A stretch of DNA of 64,000 nt from Euryarchaeota archaeon UBA121 (GTDB taxonomy: Archaea > Thermoplasmatota > Poseidoniia > Poseidoniales > Thalassarchaeaceae). Positions 18,519-27,276 of the stretch are shown piece after piece; positions within the stretch are counted from its first letter, which is position 1; every line of letters begins with the position of its first letter. The stretch covers positions 10,322-74,321 of the forward strand of contig DANL01000059.1 of NCBI GenBank assembly GCA_002499865.1, in the 5' to 3' direction. The translations under genes were made by a program, and so were the position numbers. Below the pieces are notes generated by a model that saw nothing but the letters and a program-made list of their open reading frames with translations, searched no databases and was not told the DNA's origin.

Positions 18519-19764
18519 AGAACTCATAACGGTTAGAGTCGGCCTAGATGATACCGATCATCCAGATTCCGGCTGTACTACCCATTCTTTCAACTCACTA
18601 CTGTATGAACTATCCAGAATCAAAGGAGTAGATGTACTAGATAGGATGCTTATCCGACTTTGGCCTTATGCCACAAGGAGAACTAGGGGTAACGGCGCAC
18701 TTTCGTCCCGACTATCGTTGCCTATTGCATCAAAAGAACAGTTCTTGCAAACTTGCACTGATTGGTTTGACAAACTTCTACAAGATATTGCCGATATCCC
18801 TCGAGATCAAAATTCCCCATCTCCCGCTCTCTTGATTTCCTTTGGAAAGGTGCCTGAGAACTGGTATTGGGAAGCAGTCAGAGGGGAGGTCGGTCTTGAA
18901 GATAGGGAGGAAGAAGTAAACTCATCTGGAATAACAGTTCTATCTCATCCGGATAAATGGGGCATAATTGGAGCTAGCTCAGCAATATCTTGGAATCCTC
19001 CAAGTGACCACTCGTGGGAGCTAATTGCTTGGAGGAAACCACATCTAGTAGGCACAAAAAGAATTGTTTCTAAGGATTCAGTGATGCAGTTATCCGAATT
19101 ATTCGCGGACACATTCATGAATAGAGATCCCACTGCAGACAAGGGAATTATTGCACCAAGGACGCCCTGTCCAGTACTTTATGGAATACGTGGCGCAAGT
19201 AAAGAAGCCGTAGAATCGGCACATATCTGGATGCAAGATATTGGGACTAATGAGAAGTGTGACTTATGGGCATCTCACATGTCAAATCAACTATCGGATG
19301 ATCACCTTTTAGGGCCATCATTTGGTACAGTAATATCCGATCCAAGAGTATCAAAAGGAGCACATGCAAGCCTAAGGGTGATCTCAGATGGTTCGGGAGA
19401 GACTTTGGTCGCTTTCAGTGAAGGGGGACCGGTAAACAGACTTCTACGACAACTCTCTCCGGGAGATTTGGTTTCCTGGATGGGACTGAGATCTCCAGAC
19501 CAGGCCATCCATCTTGAAAAATTGAAGATTGTCTCGGCATCTCCCAGAATTACTTCTCGGCCTAGATGTTGTGGAAAGGCCATGAGGAGCAAGGGTAAAA
19601 ATCAAGATCTATCATGCGATAGGTGTAAGAGGAAAGCTCCGAAATATTGGCTTTCAGACGAATGGTCTCCCGATATTCCTATTGCCTTTGACGGCTGGAC
19701 CCAGCCTCCGCCTTCCCAGAGAAGGCATCTTTCCATGCCATTGGAACTCGGTGTCCCTTCTTAG
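18511..19764 (+). CDS. tiaS: tRNA-Ile2 2-agmatinylcytidine synthetase TiaS
   Basis: 417-aa enzyme that attaches agmatine to C34 of the CAU-anticodon tRNA-Ile, allowing AUA decoding; essential in archaea. The N-terminal signature 'VGLDDTDHPDSGCTTH' is at residues 10-25. The kinase-like domain, 'GIIGASSAISW' loop and a C-terminal zinc ribbon ('CCGKAMRS' and 'CDRCKRKAP', about 350-383) match the family, which is usually about 420 aa. It is translationally coupled to the upstream phosphatase by an 8-base overlap, although the functions appear unrelated. Confidence 0.93.
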   Translation: MSKELITVRVGLDDTDHPDSGCTTHSFNSLLYELSRIKGVDVLDRMLIRLWPYATRRTRGNGALSSRLSLPIASKEQFLQTCTDWFDKLLQDIADIPRDQNSPSPALLISFGKVPENWYWEAVRGEVGLEDREEEVNSSGITVLSHPDKWGIIGASSAISWNPPSDHSWELIAWRKPHLVGTKRIVSKDSVMQLSELFADTFMNRDPTADKGIIAPRTPCPVLYGIRGASKEAVESAHIWMQDIGTNEKCDLWASHMSNQLSDDHLLGPSFGTVISDPRVSKGAHASLRVISDGSGETLVAFSEGGPVNRLLRQLSPGDLVSWMGLRSPDQAIHLEKLKIVSASPRITSRPRCCGKAMRSKGKNQDLSCDRCKRKAPKYWLSDEWSPDIPIAFDGWTQPPPSQRRHLSMPLELGVPS

Positions 19765-19766
19765 GT

Positions 19767-19777
19767 GATTATTTATC
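19767..19777 (+). promoter_or_regulatory. TATA-like box for the small gene at 19799
   Basis: 'gattatttatc' is centred about 25 bases before the GTG at 19799. This spacing predicts transcription starting on the start codon itself and supports a leaderless, real small gene. Confidence 0.45.
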
Positions 19778-19798
19778 TGACATTATTGTCAGAAGGCC

Positions 19799-19999
19799 GT
19801 GGACACTGAATCAGTAATCCAGTTTGTCCTTGCATTAACTGCAATTTTTCTGCTTTCTTTGCTAATCCGCAATTTCAAGTCGGGCAGAAAAATCGAGAAA
19901 TCCCAATACTCAGGATTGGCTAGATCCCCAGAGGAACTACTAAATCCATCGGCAGAGGCAATATCAGAAATGGAAGAACTAATCTCAAAGCTCAACTGA
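19799..19999 (+). CDS. Small single-pass membrane protein, unknown
   Basis: 66-aa product with a GTG start. A single hydrophobic helix (about residues 7-23) is followed by a basic patch ('NFKSGRKIEKS') and an acidic soluble tail, consistent with an N-out or signal-anchored protein with a cytoplasmic tail. It is not recognised. Support for it being real comes from the well-placed TATA-like box and a composition typical of a membrane micro-protein rather than an antisense shadow. It overlaps the convergent ATPase gene by 8 bases. Confidence 0.55.
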   Translation: MDTESVIQFVLALTAIFLLSLLIRNFKSGRKIEKSQYSGLARSPEELLNPSAEAISEMEELISKLN

Positions 20000-20576
20000 C
20001 TATTTTCTCTAGCCCCTTCTTAGTCATCCTGGCTAGAATCACTACATCTTCGCCAGAAATAATCCTTATGCCATCCTTTTTTGGGTGCTTAAGAAGTAAA
20101 AATGTCGCATATGTACTCTCAATCTGCTTACCTCCACGAGTCATCCAACCACTGTCAGAAATTCCAGATGCGTCTTCGTATGATGACGAAGTTATGATTA
20201 GATTAGTCTTGTGAGCTATCGAAGACAGTTTCTTAGCAGCGGAGATGTCATCTTTCCTAGCTCTCCCATGATTTTCACACCAGTCATCTACAACCACAAC
20301 ATCATCTCTTCCGAAGTCTTCAGTACCCCTGAGAATTAAGTCTAAATTTCCTGCAAAGTCCGATGAGAAATTTAGAATTGAGATTCTCATTAGGCCCTGC
20401 TCATCAATATCGTGCAGAATTTCCCTAAATCTATCTGGATCGGGCATTTTTCTGCAGGCCCATATTACTCTCCCCCGGTTCAATATTGTGTCTGAGACAA
20501 TCCCCAGGCAAAGTGTGGTTTTTCCTGCTCCGGGCGATGCCGAAATATGCACTGCCTCTCCTTCGAAGTCAATCAC
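19992..20576 (-). CDS. RecA-superfamily ATPase (KaiC/RadB-like)
   Basis: 194-aa single-domain P-loop ATPase. Walker A 'ASPGAGKTTL' is at residues 13-22 and Walker B 'DVVVVDDW' near 94. The 'GRVIWACRK' strand and 'LSSIAHKTNLIITSSSYED' segment match the RecA/RadB/KaiC core. Length and organisation are close to euryarchaeal RadB (about 220 aa), a RadA paralogue, but the diagnostic residues are not clear enough to assign the name. The rest of the family binds DNA or acts as regulatory ATPases. The N terminus begins right at the first strand, without the RadA HhH domain. Confidence 0.7.
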   Translation of the reverse strand: MIDFEGEAVHISASPGAGKTTLCLGIVSDTILNRGRVIWACRKMPDPDRFREILHDIDEQGLMRISILNFSSDFAGNLDLILRGTEDFGRDDVVVVDDWCENHGRARKDDISAAKKLSSIAHKTNLIITSSSYEDASGISDSGWMTRGGKQIESTYATFLLLKHPKKDGIRIISGEDVVILARMTKKGLEKIVS

Positions 20577-20628
20577 GAGTCACCGTATGTGACATAGTCA
20601 AAGAGGATTACTGAATCATTTTTCAGAG

Positions 20629-20638
20629 AAATATAATC
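20629..20638 (+). promoter_or_regulatory. TATA-like box for the gene at 20672
   Basis: 'aaatataatc' lies about 38 bases before the ATG at 20672, predicting a start near 20661 and a short leader that carries 'gggag' (20663-20667), a good ribosome binding site. Confidence 0.5.
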
Positions 20639-20671
20639 AATCTCCTCACTCATCAGCTACACGGGAGAACC

Positions 20672-20959
20672 ATGAACGAGAGGATTCCGAGGCGCGAAGC
20701 GCCTGATTTTAGAGACTCCGAAGACGGACTAATCTCGTCAATAGTAGAAGACGGATTTCTGAACGTGGCTCTAGATGATGCAAATCAGTACGGACCCCAT
20801 GCAATGATCATATTCCTTGGTTTGGCTTCAGTTCTAACAGGCTCTATTTTGGGATTAGCTATGATCGATCCAATACTCTCGGCCGGAACCGTAATCCTAA
20901 TAGTTGGTATCTTTCTAACCAAATATCTGATTGCAAAGTTTTCGTTCTTTGGGGGATAG
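20672..20959 (+). CDS. Small two-helix membrane protein, unknown
   Basis: 95 aa. A polar, Arg/Asp-rich N-terminal 45 residues precede two hydrophobic helices (about 46-66 and 70-88), ending with 'AKFSFFGG'. The family is not recognised. It has its own TATA-like box, a GGGAG ribosome binding site and a downstream T-run, so it looks like a stand-alone transcription unit between divergent and convergent neighbours. Confidence 0.65.
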   Translation: MNERIPRREAPDFRDSEDGLISSIVEDGFLNVALDDANQYGPHAMIIFLGLASVLTGSILGLAMIDPILSAGTVILIVGIFLTKYLIAKFSFFGG

Positions 20960-20963
20960 TTGG

Positions 20964-20969
20964 TTTTTT
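20964..20969 (+). terminator. T-run, possible archaeal terminator
   Basis: Six consecutive T residues begin 5 bases after the stop of the small membrane protein gene and before the convergent purB end. Archaeal intrinsic termination uses such U-tracts; no hairpin is evident. Confidence 0.3.
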
Positions 20970-20990
20970 GTCATCATTAAGTCCCAAAAT

Positions 20991-22337
20991 CTACATGAAT
21001 CCACGTGCAATTGAAACTGCATTATCTACGATTTCACCAGAAACACCTAGGTGACTCTCAGGAGAGAATAGATAATTCAACTCATTTTCATCGAAGACAG
21101 AGCTAATCTGCTCATTCTCAGAACATACGGCCTTCAAATGTCTTCCAGAGCTCAATGCCTCCATCGAGCAGCTCCTGAGAACCTCATGAGCCTCATCTCT
21201 GGGCATGTTGCCGTCTACAAGTGCTAACATGACCTTCTCAGCCATCACTAGACCTTTCTGGGATTCTATGTTCTGCAACATCCGGTCTCTGTCGACTACC
21301 AGTCTAGACATCACCCTGTCACACTTCGCAATGATGTCATCAAGCAAAATCATTGAATGCGAAAGCGTGAATCTCTCAGAAGATGAGTTTGCAAGATCTC
21401 TTTCGTGCCAAAGAAGTGCATTCTCGTAAGAAGGAATTATCATCGATCTAACAATTCTTGCCAGCCCACACGCATTCTCCGCCGTAATGGGATTTCTTTT
21501 GTGAGCCATAGTGGAAGATCCAACCTGCTTTTCAACGTCAAACGCCTCTGCAACCTCTGCAATCTCACTTCTCTGGAGATTCCTGACCTCTTGTAGTATC
21601 TTTTCTACAGTTGTAGATACATTCGCCATCCACCCTACCCATTCAATGTAGCGATCTCTCCCGACTACTTGCGTGGTGGCCACTGGAACTTCCAAACCTA
21701 ACTCCCCAAGGATAAGCCTCTGCAACTCTAGTGCATTTTCTCCTTGTGCCGCTCCAGTACCAACTGCCCCCAGGAACTTACCAGCAATAATCCTCGATCT
21801 CATTGAGTTGAGTCTTTCTAGGTGCCTCCTAAACTCGTCTACCCATACCGCAACCTTGATTCCGAATGTTATTGGTACGGCGGCCTGCCCATGAGTTCTG
21901 CCGATCATAATCGTATCCCTCTCCCTCTCAGCTAAATCACACAACGTCCTCATTAGTGATTTTAGTGAGTCTAATTGTAGATCTACACTGTCTTTTATCT
22001 GAAGGGCAACAGCGGAGTCAACTATGTCATTACTAGTGGCTCCCAGGTGTATGCACCAGCCCGCCTCCCCAGCAGCTTCGGCCATGGCCTTGGTAAGTGC
22101 CATGATGTCATGTTTCGTCTCCGCCTCTATTTCCTCCACTCTATCTGCCGTGACTATTCCCGGGTCTGAAATATCTGCAACGATATCATAGTGCTCAGCA
22201 CTAACTCTTCCCATCTTGCAATGGGCCCAGACAAGAGCTCTTTCCACCTCCAGCTGCCTAGAGTGACGCCCTTCTCTCGACCAAATTGCTTTGGCCTCTT
22301 CTCGTCCATATCTGTAGTCCAGAGGTGAAACCGACAT
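20991..22337 (-). CDS. purB: Adenylosuccinate lyase
   Basis: Fumarase-superfamily lyase (448 aa) acting twice in purine synthesis: SAICAR to AICAR, and adenylosuccinate to AMP. The superfamily signature 'GSSTMAHKRNPI' (about 277-288) contains the mobile catalytic Ser. The N terminus 'MSVSPLDYRYG' from ATG 22337 matches archaeal PurB starts, and GAGG lies just upstream; an ATG five codons earlier (22352) is possible. 'HLGATSNDIVDS' and 'GRTHGQAAVP' carry the conserved His residues. It lies 39 bases downstream of dph6 on the same strand. Confidence 0.95.
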   Translation of the reverse strand: MSVSPLDYRYGREEAKAIWSREGRHSRQLEVERALVWAHCKMGRVSAEHYDIVADISDPGIVTADRVEEIEAETKHDIMALTKAMAEAAGEAGWCIHLGATSNDIVDSAVALQIKDSVDLQLDSLKSLMRTLCDLAERERDTIMIGRTHGQAAVPITFGIKVAVWVDEFRRHLERLNSMRSRIIAGKFLGAVGTGAAQGENALELQRLILGELGLEVPVATTQVVGRDRYIEWVGWMANVSTTVEKILQEVRNLQRSEIAEVAEAFDVEKQVGSSTMAHKRNPITAENACGLARIVRSMIIPSYENALLWHERDLANSSSERFTLSHSMILLDDIIAKCDRVMSRLVVDRDRMLQNIESQKGLVMAEKVMLALVDGNMPRDEAHEVLRSCSMEALSSGRHLKAVCSENEQISSVFDENELNYLFSPESHLGVSGEIVDNAVSIARGFM

Positions 22338-22376
22338 TGTATCCTCAAACATGCGACCGGTACATCCGGTTTGAGC

Positions 22377-23129
22377 CTAGCGATTAGAAGTCAGCCGACC
22401 AGAGGAAATATTCCAAGACCCTCTATCCCTTTGCCATGACATTTCTCCATCCAGTTTAATCCTTTTTTTCATATGGGGGGAGTCCAAAACTAAAGTCTCG
22501 TATTCTCCTCCCTCTCCATCGGCATTGAACCTGAATTTTGATGAGATTCTAATTAGCTCTTCCACATCCGAAAGCCCCAATTTCCTCCCTATCCACTCAC
22601 TATCCAGGCCATCAGATGTGACTGATGAAATCCTGACATCAAAACCAAGTCTTGGTAAGGATCTGATATGTTCGTTAGGACTATGGTGCCACAGTGGCGA
22701 GAATGATTTAATGCCAATATTGGAGCACATCCTCTCAATCCTTGTTCTCTGGTAGTCGGATCTAAGAGCGCCCGAGACTAGAGCATCGATTTCTAGTACT
22801 CCTTCGTGCAGAATTATGCCCTCGCTATCCCAATTATCAGGCCAGAATAGATCGAAATCTTCAGCAGGATTACTTATCCCGGATAGTCCCCGTTGCAAAT
22901 CTAGCATCTCCTCCTCTTCTGCACCTTCTGTAATAATGGGGAGCCATGGGATATTGGAGGAGGCTGATTGTAGTCCTGCGACACAGACTCCTCCCGTCTG
23001 AAACATCATTGAATCATCCCCTGTAACGCATAGTGTAACTAGGGCTCGAACATCCCAGCCCCTCATTAGAGCCCACCAAGTTGCGTATGTCGAGTCCTTT
23101 CCTCCAGAGCATAACACGGCCACACGCAT
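22377..23129 (-). CDS. dph6: Diphthine-ammonia ligase Dph6 (MJ0570-type PP-loop protein)
   Basis: 250-aa PP-loop ATPase that catalyses the last amidation step making diphthamide on EF-2. The ATP-pyrophosphatase loop 'LCSGGKDSTYA' is at residues 5-15. The family-specific 'DALVSGALRSDYQRTRIERMC' region (about 128-148) and 'FNADGEGGEYETLVLDSP' near 202-219 identify Dph6 rather than other PP-loop enzymes. The start at 23129 matches the family N terminus; an ATG five codons upstream exists. The EF-2 substrate is encoded at 32577 with its target His intact. Confidence 0.9.
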   Translation of the reverse strand: MRVAVLCSGGKDSTYATWWALMRGWDVRALVTLCVTGDDSMMFQTGGVCVAGLQSASSNIPWLPIITEGAEEEEMLDLQRGLSGISNPAEDFDLFWPDNWDSEGIILHEGVLEIDALVSGALRSDYQRTRIERMCSNIGIKSFSPLWHHSPNEHIRSLPRLGFDVRISSVTSDGLDSEWIGRKLGLSDVEELIRISSKFRFNADGEGGEYETLVLDSPHMKKRIKLDGEMSWQRDRGSWNISSGRLTSNR

Positions 23130-23228
23130 GTATCCACGAACCAACCATTCGGCTTGAATGCAACGAAGGAAGACGCTCTACTCAACTAACCTTGATAAGA
23201 GGCCCTTGATGCATGCATACTGATTACG

Positions 23229-23936
23229 ATGCAACCGAGCGGCCGCGGATACGACTCTTCAGTAGGAACTTTCTCACCAGACGGACGACTTCACCAAGTT
23301 GAGTACGCCCGTGAATCAGTAAAGAGAGGCTCCACAACCGTTGGTGTAAAATTCAGAGATGGCGTCATATTGATAGTAGCTAAGAGAATACCCAGTAAGC
23401 TGGTAATTCCCGAGTCAATAGAGAAGATGTACAAGATAGACGATCACATTGGAATCACCACATCTGGATTAGTCGCAGATGCAAGACAATTGGTCGACAG
23501 GGCTAGGGTACAATGCCAAATCAACAAGATGACCTATGGTGACTCCATTGATGTAACAGATCTGGTCAAGAAAATGTGCGATTACAAGCAATCATTCACC
23601 CAGTATGGCGGTGCTAGGCCTTTTGGAACCGCGTTACTGATAGCCGGAGTTGATTCTGACGGCCCACATCTATACGAAACAGATCCTTCCGGAGCTTATG
23701 GCTCATATCAGGCAGGGGCTATTGGAAGCGGGCGAAGCGAGGTCATATCTTACTTTGAAGAGAAGTGGAAGCCAGAGATGACAGAAAATGCGGCAATAAA
23801 AATAGGGTTAGAGGCACTTTCAAAGACATTCGAAGACGGGCTTTCCGAGGAATCAGTAGAAATCTGTGTCATAAACTCAGAAGGTTACAGGGAGCTCACC
23901 GCTACAGATTTGGAGAAGCATATTTCCAAGCTCTGA
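23229..23936 (+). CDS. psmA: Proteasome alpha subunit
   Basis: Structural and gating subunit of the 20S proteasome (235 aa). The N-terminal gate 'GRGYDSSVGTFSPDGRL' (residues 5-21) and 'QVEYARESVKRG' are the proteasome-A signature. The usual Tyr-Asp-Arg gate triplet reads Tyr-Asp-Ser here. Lys66-type PAN-docking residue region 'RIPSKL' is present. It heads the superoperon leading to the exosome genes; a TATA-like 'cttgataaga' (23191-23200) precedes it by about 33 bases. Its regulatory ATPase PAN is at 56752; no beta subunit lies in the window. Confidence 0.96.
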   Translation: MQPSGRGYDSSVGTFSPDGRLHQVEYARESVKRGSTTVGVKFRDGVILIVAKRIPSKLVIPESIEKMYKIDDHIGITTSGLVADARQLVDRARVQCQINKMTYGDSIDVTDLVKKMCDYKQSFTQYGGARPFGTALLIAGVDSDGPHLYETDPSGAYGSYQAGAIGSGRSEVISYFEEKWKPEMTENAAIKIGLEALSKTFEDGLSEESVEICVINSEGYRELTATDLEKHISKL

Positions 23937-23983
23937 AATAATAACTCCACTATGTCCTTATGCTTGTAGCATCTACGACTTAC

Positions 23984-24673
23984 ATGGTTAGTCTTGATGA
24001 TGCGGTTATCGCCAGACTAGAAAAGGGCGGCTCAAGATATGAGATTTTAGTCGATCCTGATTTGGTCGATGCTTGGAAGGAGGATCACTCTTCTGTCGAT
24101 TTGGATGAACTTCTGGCTGTCAGTGAGGTCTGGACAGACTCTAGAAATGGCGAGAGGCCCACATCAGATGCATTGGAAAGCGTATTTGGAAGTAACGAGC
24201 TTCGACAATGCGTGGAGATTATTCTGAAACAGGGATCCATTCAATTAACTACCGCTCAGAGAAAGAAAATGGTCGAAGAGAAGAAGCTCCAGATCATTAA
24301 TGAAATTGCAACCACTGCTACTGACCCCAAGACAAGAATGCCACATCCTAGAACTAGAATAGAGAACGCTCTCGAAGAGGCTCGTTTCTCTGTCGACCCA
24401 TTCAAGTCTGTTGAGGGCCAAGTTTCAGATGCCGTAAAGGTACTGAAGCCACTAATTCCTCTTCAATTCATTACAATACGTCTGGCCTTCAAGATTCCCG
24501 GCTCATCTTACGGGTCTGTTAATCAAATTCTCAGAGACCTAGTAATTCGTCAAGAATGGCTCACTGATGGGACATGGGCATGTGTCGTCGAGGTCCCGGG
24601 AGGCATGAAGAACGAGCTGATTAGCAAGGTCGCGAGTAGGGCATCTGAGGCCGAAGTCAAGGAGCTTGACTGA
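23984..24673 (+). CDS. SBDS/Sdo1 ribosome maturation protein
   Basis: Archaeal orthologue of the Shwachman-Bodian-Diamond syndrome protein (229 aa), which helps release the anti-association factor aIF6 from 50S subunits. The N terminus 'VSLDDAVIARLEKGGSRYEIL', quoted in part, is diagnostic and begins at ATG 23984; an ATG at 23960 would add eight residues. The three-domain layout is visible: FYSH domain (1-90), three-helix domain with 'TTAQRKKMVEEKK' (near 100-112) and 'PHPRTRIENALEEA', and a ferredoxin-like C-terminal domain. It is the second gene of the exosome/proteasome superoperon, its usual archaeal place. Confidence 0.94.
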   Translation: MVSLDDAVIARLEKGGSRYEILVDPDLVDAWKEDHSSVDLDELLAVSEVWTDSRNGERPTSDALESVFGSNELRQCVEIILKQGSIQLTTAQRKKMVEEKKLQIINEIATTATDPKTRMPHPRTRIENALEEARFSVDPFKSVEGQVSDAVKVLKPLIPLQFITIRLAFKIPGSSYGSVNQILRDLVIRQEWLTDGTWACVVEVPGGMKNELISKVASRASEAEVKELD

Positions 24674-24686
24674 CTTCTCACCGTAG

Positions 24687-25406
24687 GTGTCGACATCAAC
24701 GGTTATGAATAGTAGGCCGGTCGGGCAGCTCGATAACATGAGTATTGAGAGCAGCGCGGACGGTCCGCGAGACACGCAACGTACCCTCGTCGTTGTGCCA
24801 GGAGAAGACCTGGGATCATCAGAGGGGATTGAAGCTGGACATGGCGTTTTAGTCGTCGGGGACAGAATAATATCGACAAAACAAGGAAAAATGAGTAGAA
24901 AGGGAAATACAATTTCTGTTAGCCCTTTGCATACAAGATATATGCCTAGGCCTGGAGACTTAGTGATAGGCCACATAGAGGGGTGTACCAACAACATATG
25001 GTTTGTTGACATAGGCGCCCCGTTCAACTCGATTCTGCCAATGAGTCTCGGCCCAGCTAAGGTCGAGTTTGGAGGCACTAGGAAAATACTAGACATTGGC
25101 GACTCTATTCTTTGTAGGGTTCAGGAGGTCGAAGAAACACATCAAAGCGTCGTCACTATGAAAGGAATGGGCCTCAGAAAGATTCGTTCGGGCGCACTGG
25201 ATGAATTAGATCCGCATCTCTTAGGGAGACTCATAGGAAAAGGAGGGGCGTTCCTCAGGGAAATGAAGATGCAGACTGACTGTAGAATAGTCGTCGCCGA
25301 TAATGGCCGTCTCTGGATCGATGGAGAGCTTGAAAATATATTAGAGGTCAGAAAGAGGATTAATAGCATATCTTCAGAGGCCAAAATGATAGGAGTTGAT
25401 GCATAG
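24687..25406 (+). CDS. rrp4: Exosome RNA-binding subunit Rrp4
   Basis: Cap protein of the archaeal exosome (239 aa from GTG 24687). It carries an N-terminal domain with 'VVVPGEDLG' (about 35-43), an S1 domain ('GDLVIGHIEG..', about 95-165) and a KH domain with 'LLGRLIGKGGAFLREM' (about 178-193). The first 30 residues are not conserved in type, and internal ATGs at 24705 or 24738 are plausible starts. Its stop codon overlaps the GTG start of rrp41 by one base, so the two are translationally coupled. Confidence 0.95.
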   Translation: MSTSTVMNSRPVGQLDNMSIESSADGPRDTQRTLVVVPGEDLGSSEGIEAGHGVLVVGDRIISTKQGKMSRKGNTISVSPLHTRYMPRPGDLVIGHIEGCTNNIWFVDIGAPFNSILPMSLGPAKVEFGGTRKILDIGDSILCRVQEVEETHQSVVTMKGMGLRKIRSGALDELDPHLLGRLIGKGGAFLREMKMQTDCRIVVADNGRLWIDGELENILEVRKRINSISSEAKMIGVDA

Positions 25407-26122
25407 TGGGTGGTTACGGAGATGTTCAGATGATTGATGAAAACGGACTGAGGATGGATGGCAGAAAGCCAGGAGACCTTAGGCCAATATCAATAGAAAC
25501 AGGCGTAATCCCTGTCGCAGATGGCTCATGCAGGATGGTTTGGGGTACCAATGAGGCCATAGTTGCAGTTTACGGGCCAATGGAAGCGCACCCTAGAAAG
25601 ATCCAACGCCAAGACAGGGCGGTCATAGATGTCGCATACAACATGGCGCCATTCTCTACCACCGATAGGATAAGACCAGGCTTCAACCGTCGAAGTAGGG
25701 AGATAAGTAAGGTTACCAAAGATGCTTTGGAGAGCGTAGTTCTCTTGGAGCTATACCCAAGATCAAAGATTAGAGTAAGTATCGAAATTGTATCTGCAGA
25801 AGCAGGAACTAGGTGTGTAGGTCTCACTGCCGCCTCAGTCGCCCTTGCCGATGCTGGAATTCCAATGACAGACATGGTCATCAGTGTAGCTAGTGGCAAG
25901 GTCAACGATGTCGTAGTTTGTGACTTGAACAAAGAAGAGGACAATTATGGAGAAGCAGATCTTCCTATGGGGATACTCCCTAACACCGGAGAGTTAGTAT
26001 TCCTACAAATGGATGGCGACTTATCGCCAGATGAATTCAAGCAGGCTTGGGACTACAACGTAGACGCCGCCATGGAAGTTCACAAACTAATGATTGATGC
26101 ACTAAAGGGAGGTGACAACTAA
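25406..26122 (+). CDS. rrp41: Exosome catalytic subunit Rrp41
   Basis: RNase PH-family subunit (238 aa) with the phosphorolytic active site of the archaeal exosome, degrading RNA 3' to 5'. 'GLRMDGRKPGDLRP' (about 12-25), 'GSCRMVWGTNEAIVAVYGP', the phosphate-binding Arg region 'EAGTRCVGLTAASVALADAG', and catalytic 'VCDLNKEEDNYGEADLP' (Asp/Glu-rich) are as expected. GTG start at 25406; ATG 25430 is an alternative. The stop overlaps the rrp42 start (TAATG). Confidence 0.96.
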   Translation: MGGYGDVQMIDENGLRMDGRKPGDLRPISIETGVIPVADGSCRMVWGTNEAIVAVYGPMEAHPRKIQRQDRAVIDVAYNMAPFSTTDRIRPGFNRRSREISKVTKDALESVVLLELYPRSKIRVSIEIVSAEAGTRCVGLTAASVALADAGIPMTDMVISVASGKVNDVVVCDLNKEEDNYGEADLPMGILPNTGELVFLQMDGDLSPDEFKQAWDYNVDAAMEVHKLMIDALKGGDN

Positions 26123-26895
26123 TGTCCGCCCCAACAGTCCCCAATCTACTTAGGGACCATCTCGCGGATCTCGCACAAAACGACTCTAGGCTGGATGGTA
26201 GAGAGCAGTTTGGAGCGAGAGAACTCAAATTAGAAACAGGAATTCTCCCAAGGGCCGAAGGTTCCGCCAGAGTCACAATGGGCAATACAATAGTATTGGC
26301 AGGGGTCAAGTTCCAGCTAATGACTCCATATCCAGACAGGCCCAATCAAGGCGGTTTGATGTGTTCATGTGAGGTAAGGCCGATAGCAGGAAGACACTGG
26401 GAGGCAGGGCCACCCAGTCCCGAAGCAATAGAGCTAGGAAGAGTAGTAGATCGTGGCATCAGAGAATCTGGATGTATCGATGTTGACGATCTCTGTATTA
26501 TTCCCGGAGAAAAGGCTTGGCAGGTCATTCTAGATCTTCATGCAATATCTGATGACGGCAACCTATTCGATGCGTTCGCCTTAGCAGGTATAGCCGCTCT
26601 AAGGAGCGCGACAGTTCCTGCAGAGAGGTTTGAAGTAGGCCAAGATTCGCCTCTAAAGGTATCCAAGAAGCCGATTATGTGTTCCTACCACAAGGTAGGA
26701 GGAAGATTCGTTTATGACGCATCATACAAGGAAGAATTGGGAGGAGACGAGAGAATTCATATTACTCTGGGCGATGATAATCACGTCCACTCTCTCCAGA
26801 AGGGTCTAAAGGGAATCTTCACGGCAGAAGAGTTTGAAGAGATAATGGAGCACGCCAAGTCTAGGTGCGCTGAGTTAAGGAAAATTGTAGACTGA
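26122..26895 (+). CDS. rrp42: Exosome subunit Rrp42
   Basis: RNase PH-fold partner (257 aa) that alternates with Rrp41 in the hexameric ring and contributes RNA-binding residues without its own active site. 'RLDGREQFGARELKLETGIL' style N-terminal motif (quoted region 29-48), 'ARVTMGNTIVLAGVK', 'ELGRVVDRGIRESGCID' and 'VCSYHKVGG'-like 'IMCSYHKVGGRFVYD' are characteristic. The ATG at 26122 overlaps the rrp41 stop. Confidence 0.96.
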   Translation: MSAPTVPNLLRDHLADLAQNDSRLDGREQFGARELKLETGILPRAEGSARVTMGNTIVLAGVKFQLMTPYPDRPNQGGLMCSCEVRPIAGRHWEAGPPSPEAIELGRVVDRGIRESGCIDVDDLCIIPGEKAWQVILDLHAISDDGNLFDAFALAGIAALRSATVPAERFEVGQDSPLKVSKKPIMCSYHKVGGRFVYDASYKEELGGDERIHITLGDDNHVHSLQKGLKGIFTAEEFEEIMEHAKSRCAELRKIVD

Positions 26896-26907
26896 TAGGT
26901 GATTTGG

Positions 26908-27276
26908 ATGGCAAAAAGAACACAGAAAGCAGGCTTAACCGCGCGCTTTGGATCTAGATACGGAGTTAGTGTAAGGAGGAGAGCAGGATCCGCTCTGAAA
27001 AAGAAATCAAGGCAATATGTATGCCCTTCATGTCAGTATCCAAAGGTCAGGAGAAAGGCTGCAGGAATTTGGGAATGCAAGAAATGTAACTATACATTTA
27101 CAGGGGGAGTTTGGGAACCCTTTACCAGAGCTTCCGATGCAAATAATAGGGTAGTAAGAAGATCAATGGAGGGCGCAACAGCTACCGATATGGCAGTCAT
27201 CGCCCAGCAGGCCGCTATTGACTTCGAAAGAAAATTAGTGGAGGCGGACGAAGTTGCCGACTCTGAAGAAGAATGA
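26908..27276 (+). CDS. rpl37ae: 50S ribosomal protein L37Ae with acidic C-terminal tail
   Basis: Zinc-ribbon ribosomal protein (122 aa). 'TQKAGLTARFGSRYGVSVRR' (quoted region residues 4-23) and the zinc ribbon 'CPSCQYPKV..' with 'CKKC' (Cys at about 37, 40, 55 and 58) identify it. The usual archaeal protein is 70-95 aa; here about 30-40 extra residues form a helical, strongly acidic tail ending 'VADSEEE'. ATG 26908 preceded by 'AGGTGAT' is preferred over the GTG nine bases upstream. It follows rrp42 in the standard archaeal order. Confidence 0.93.
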   Translation: MAKRTQKAGLTARFGSRYGVSVRRRAGSALKKKSRQYVCPSCQYPKVRRKAAGIWECKKCNYTFTGGVWEPFTRASDANNRVVRRSMEGATATDMAVIAQQAAIDFERKLVEADEVADSEEE

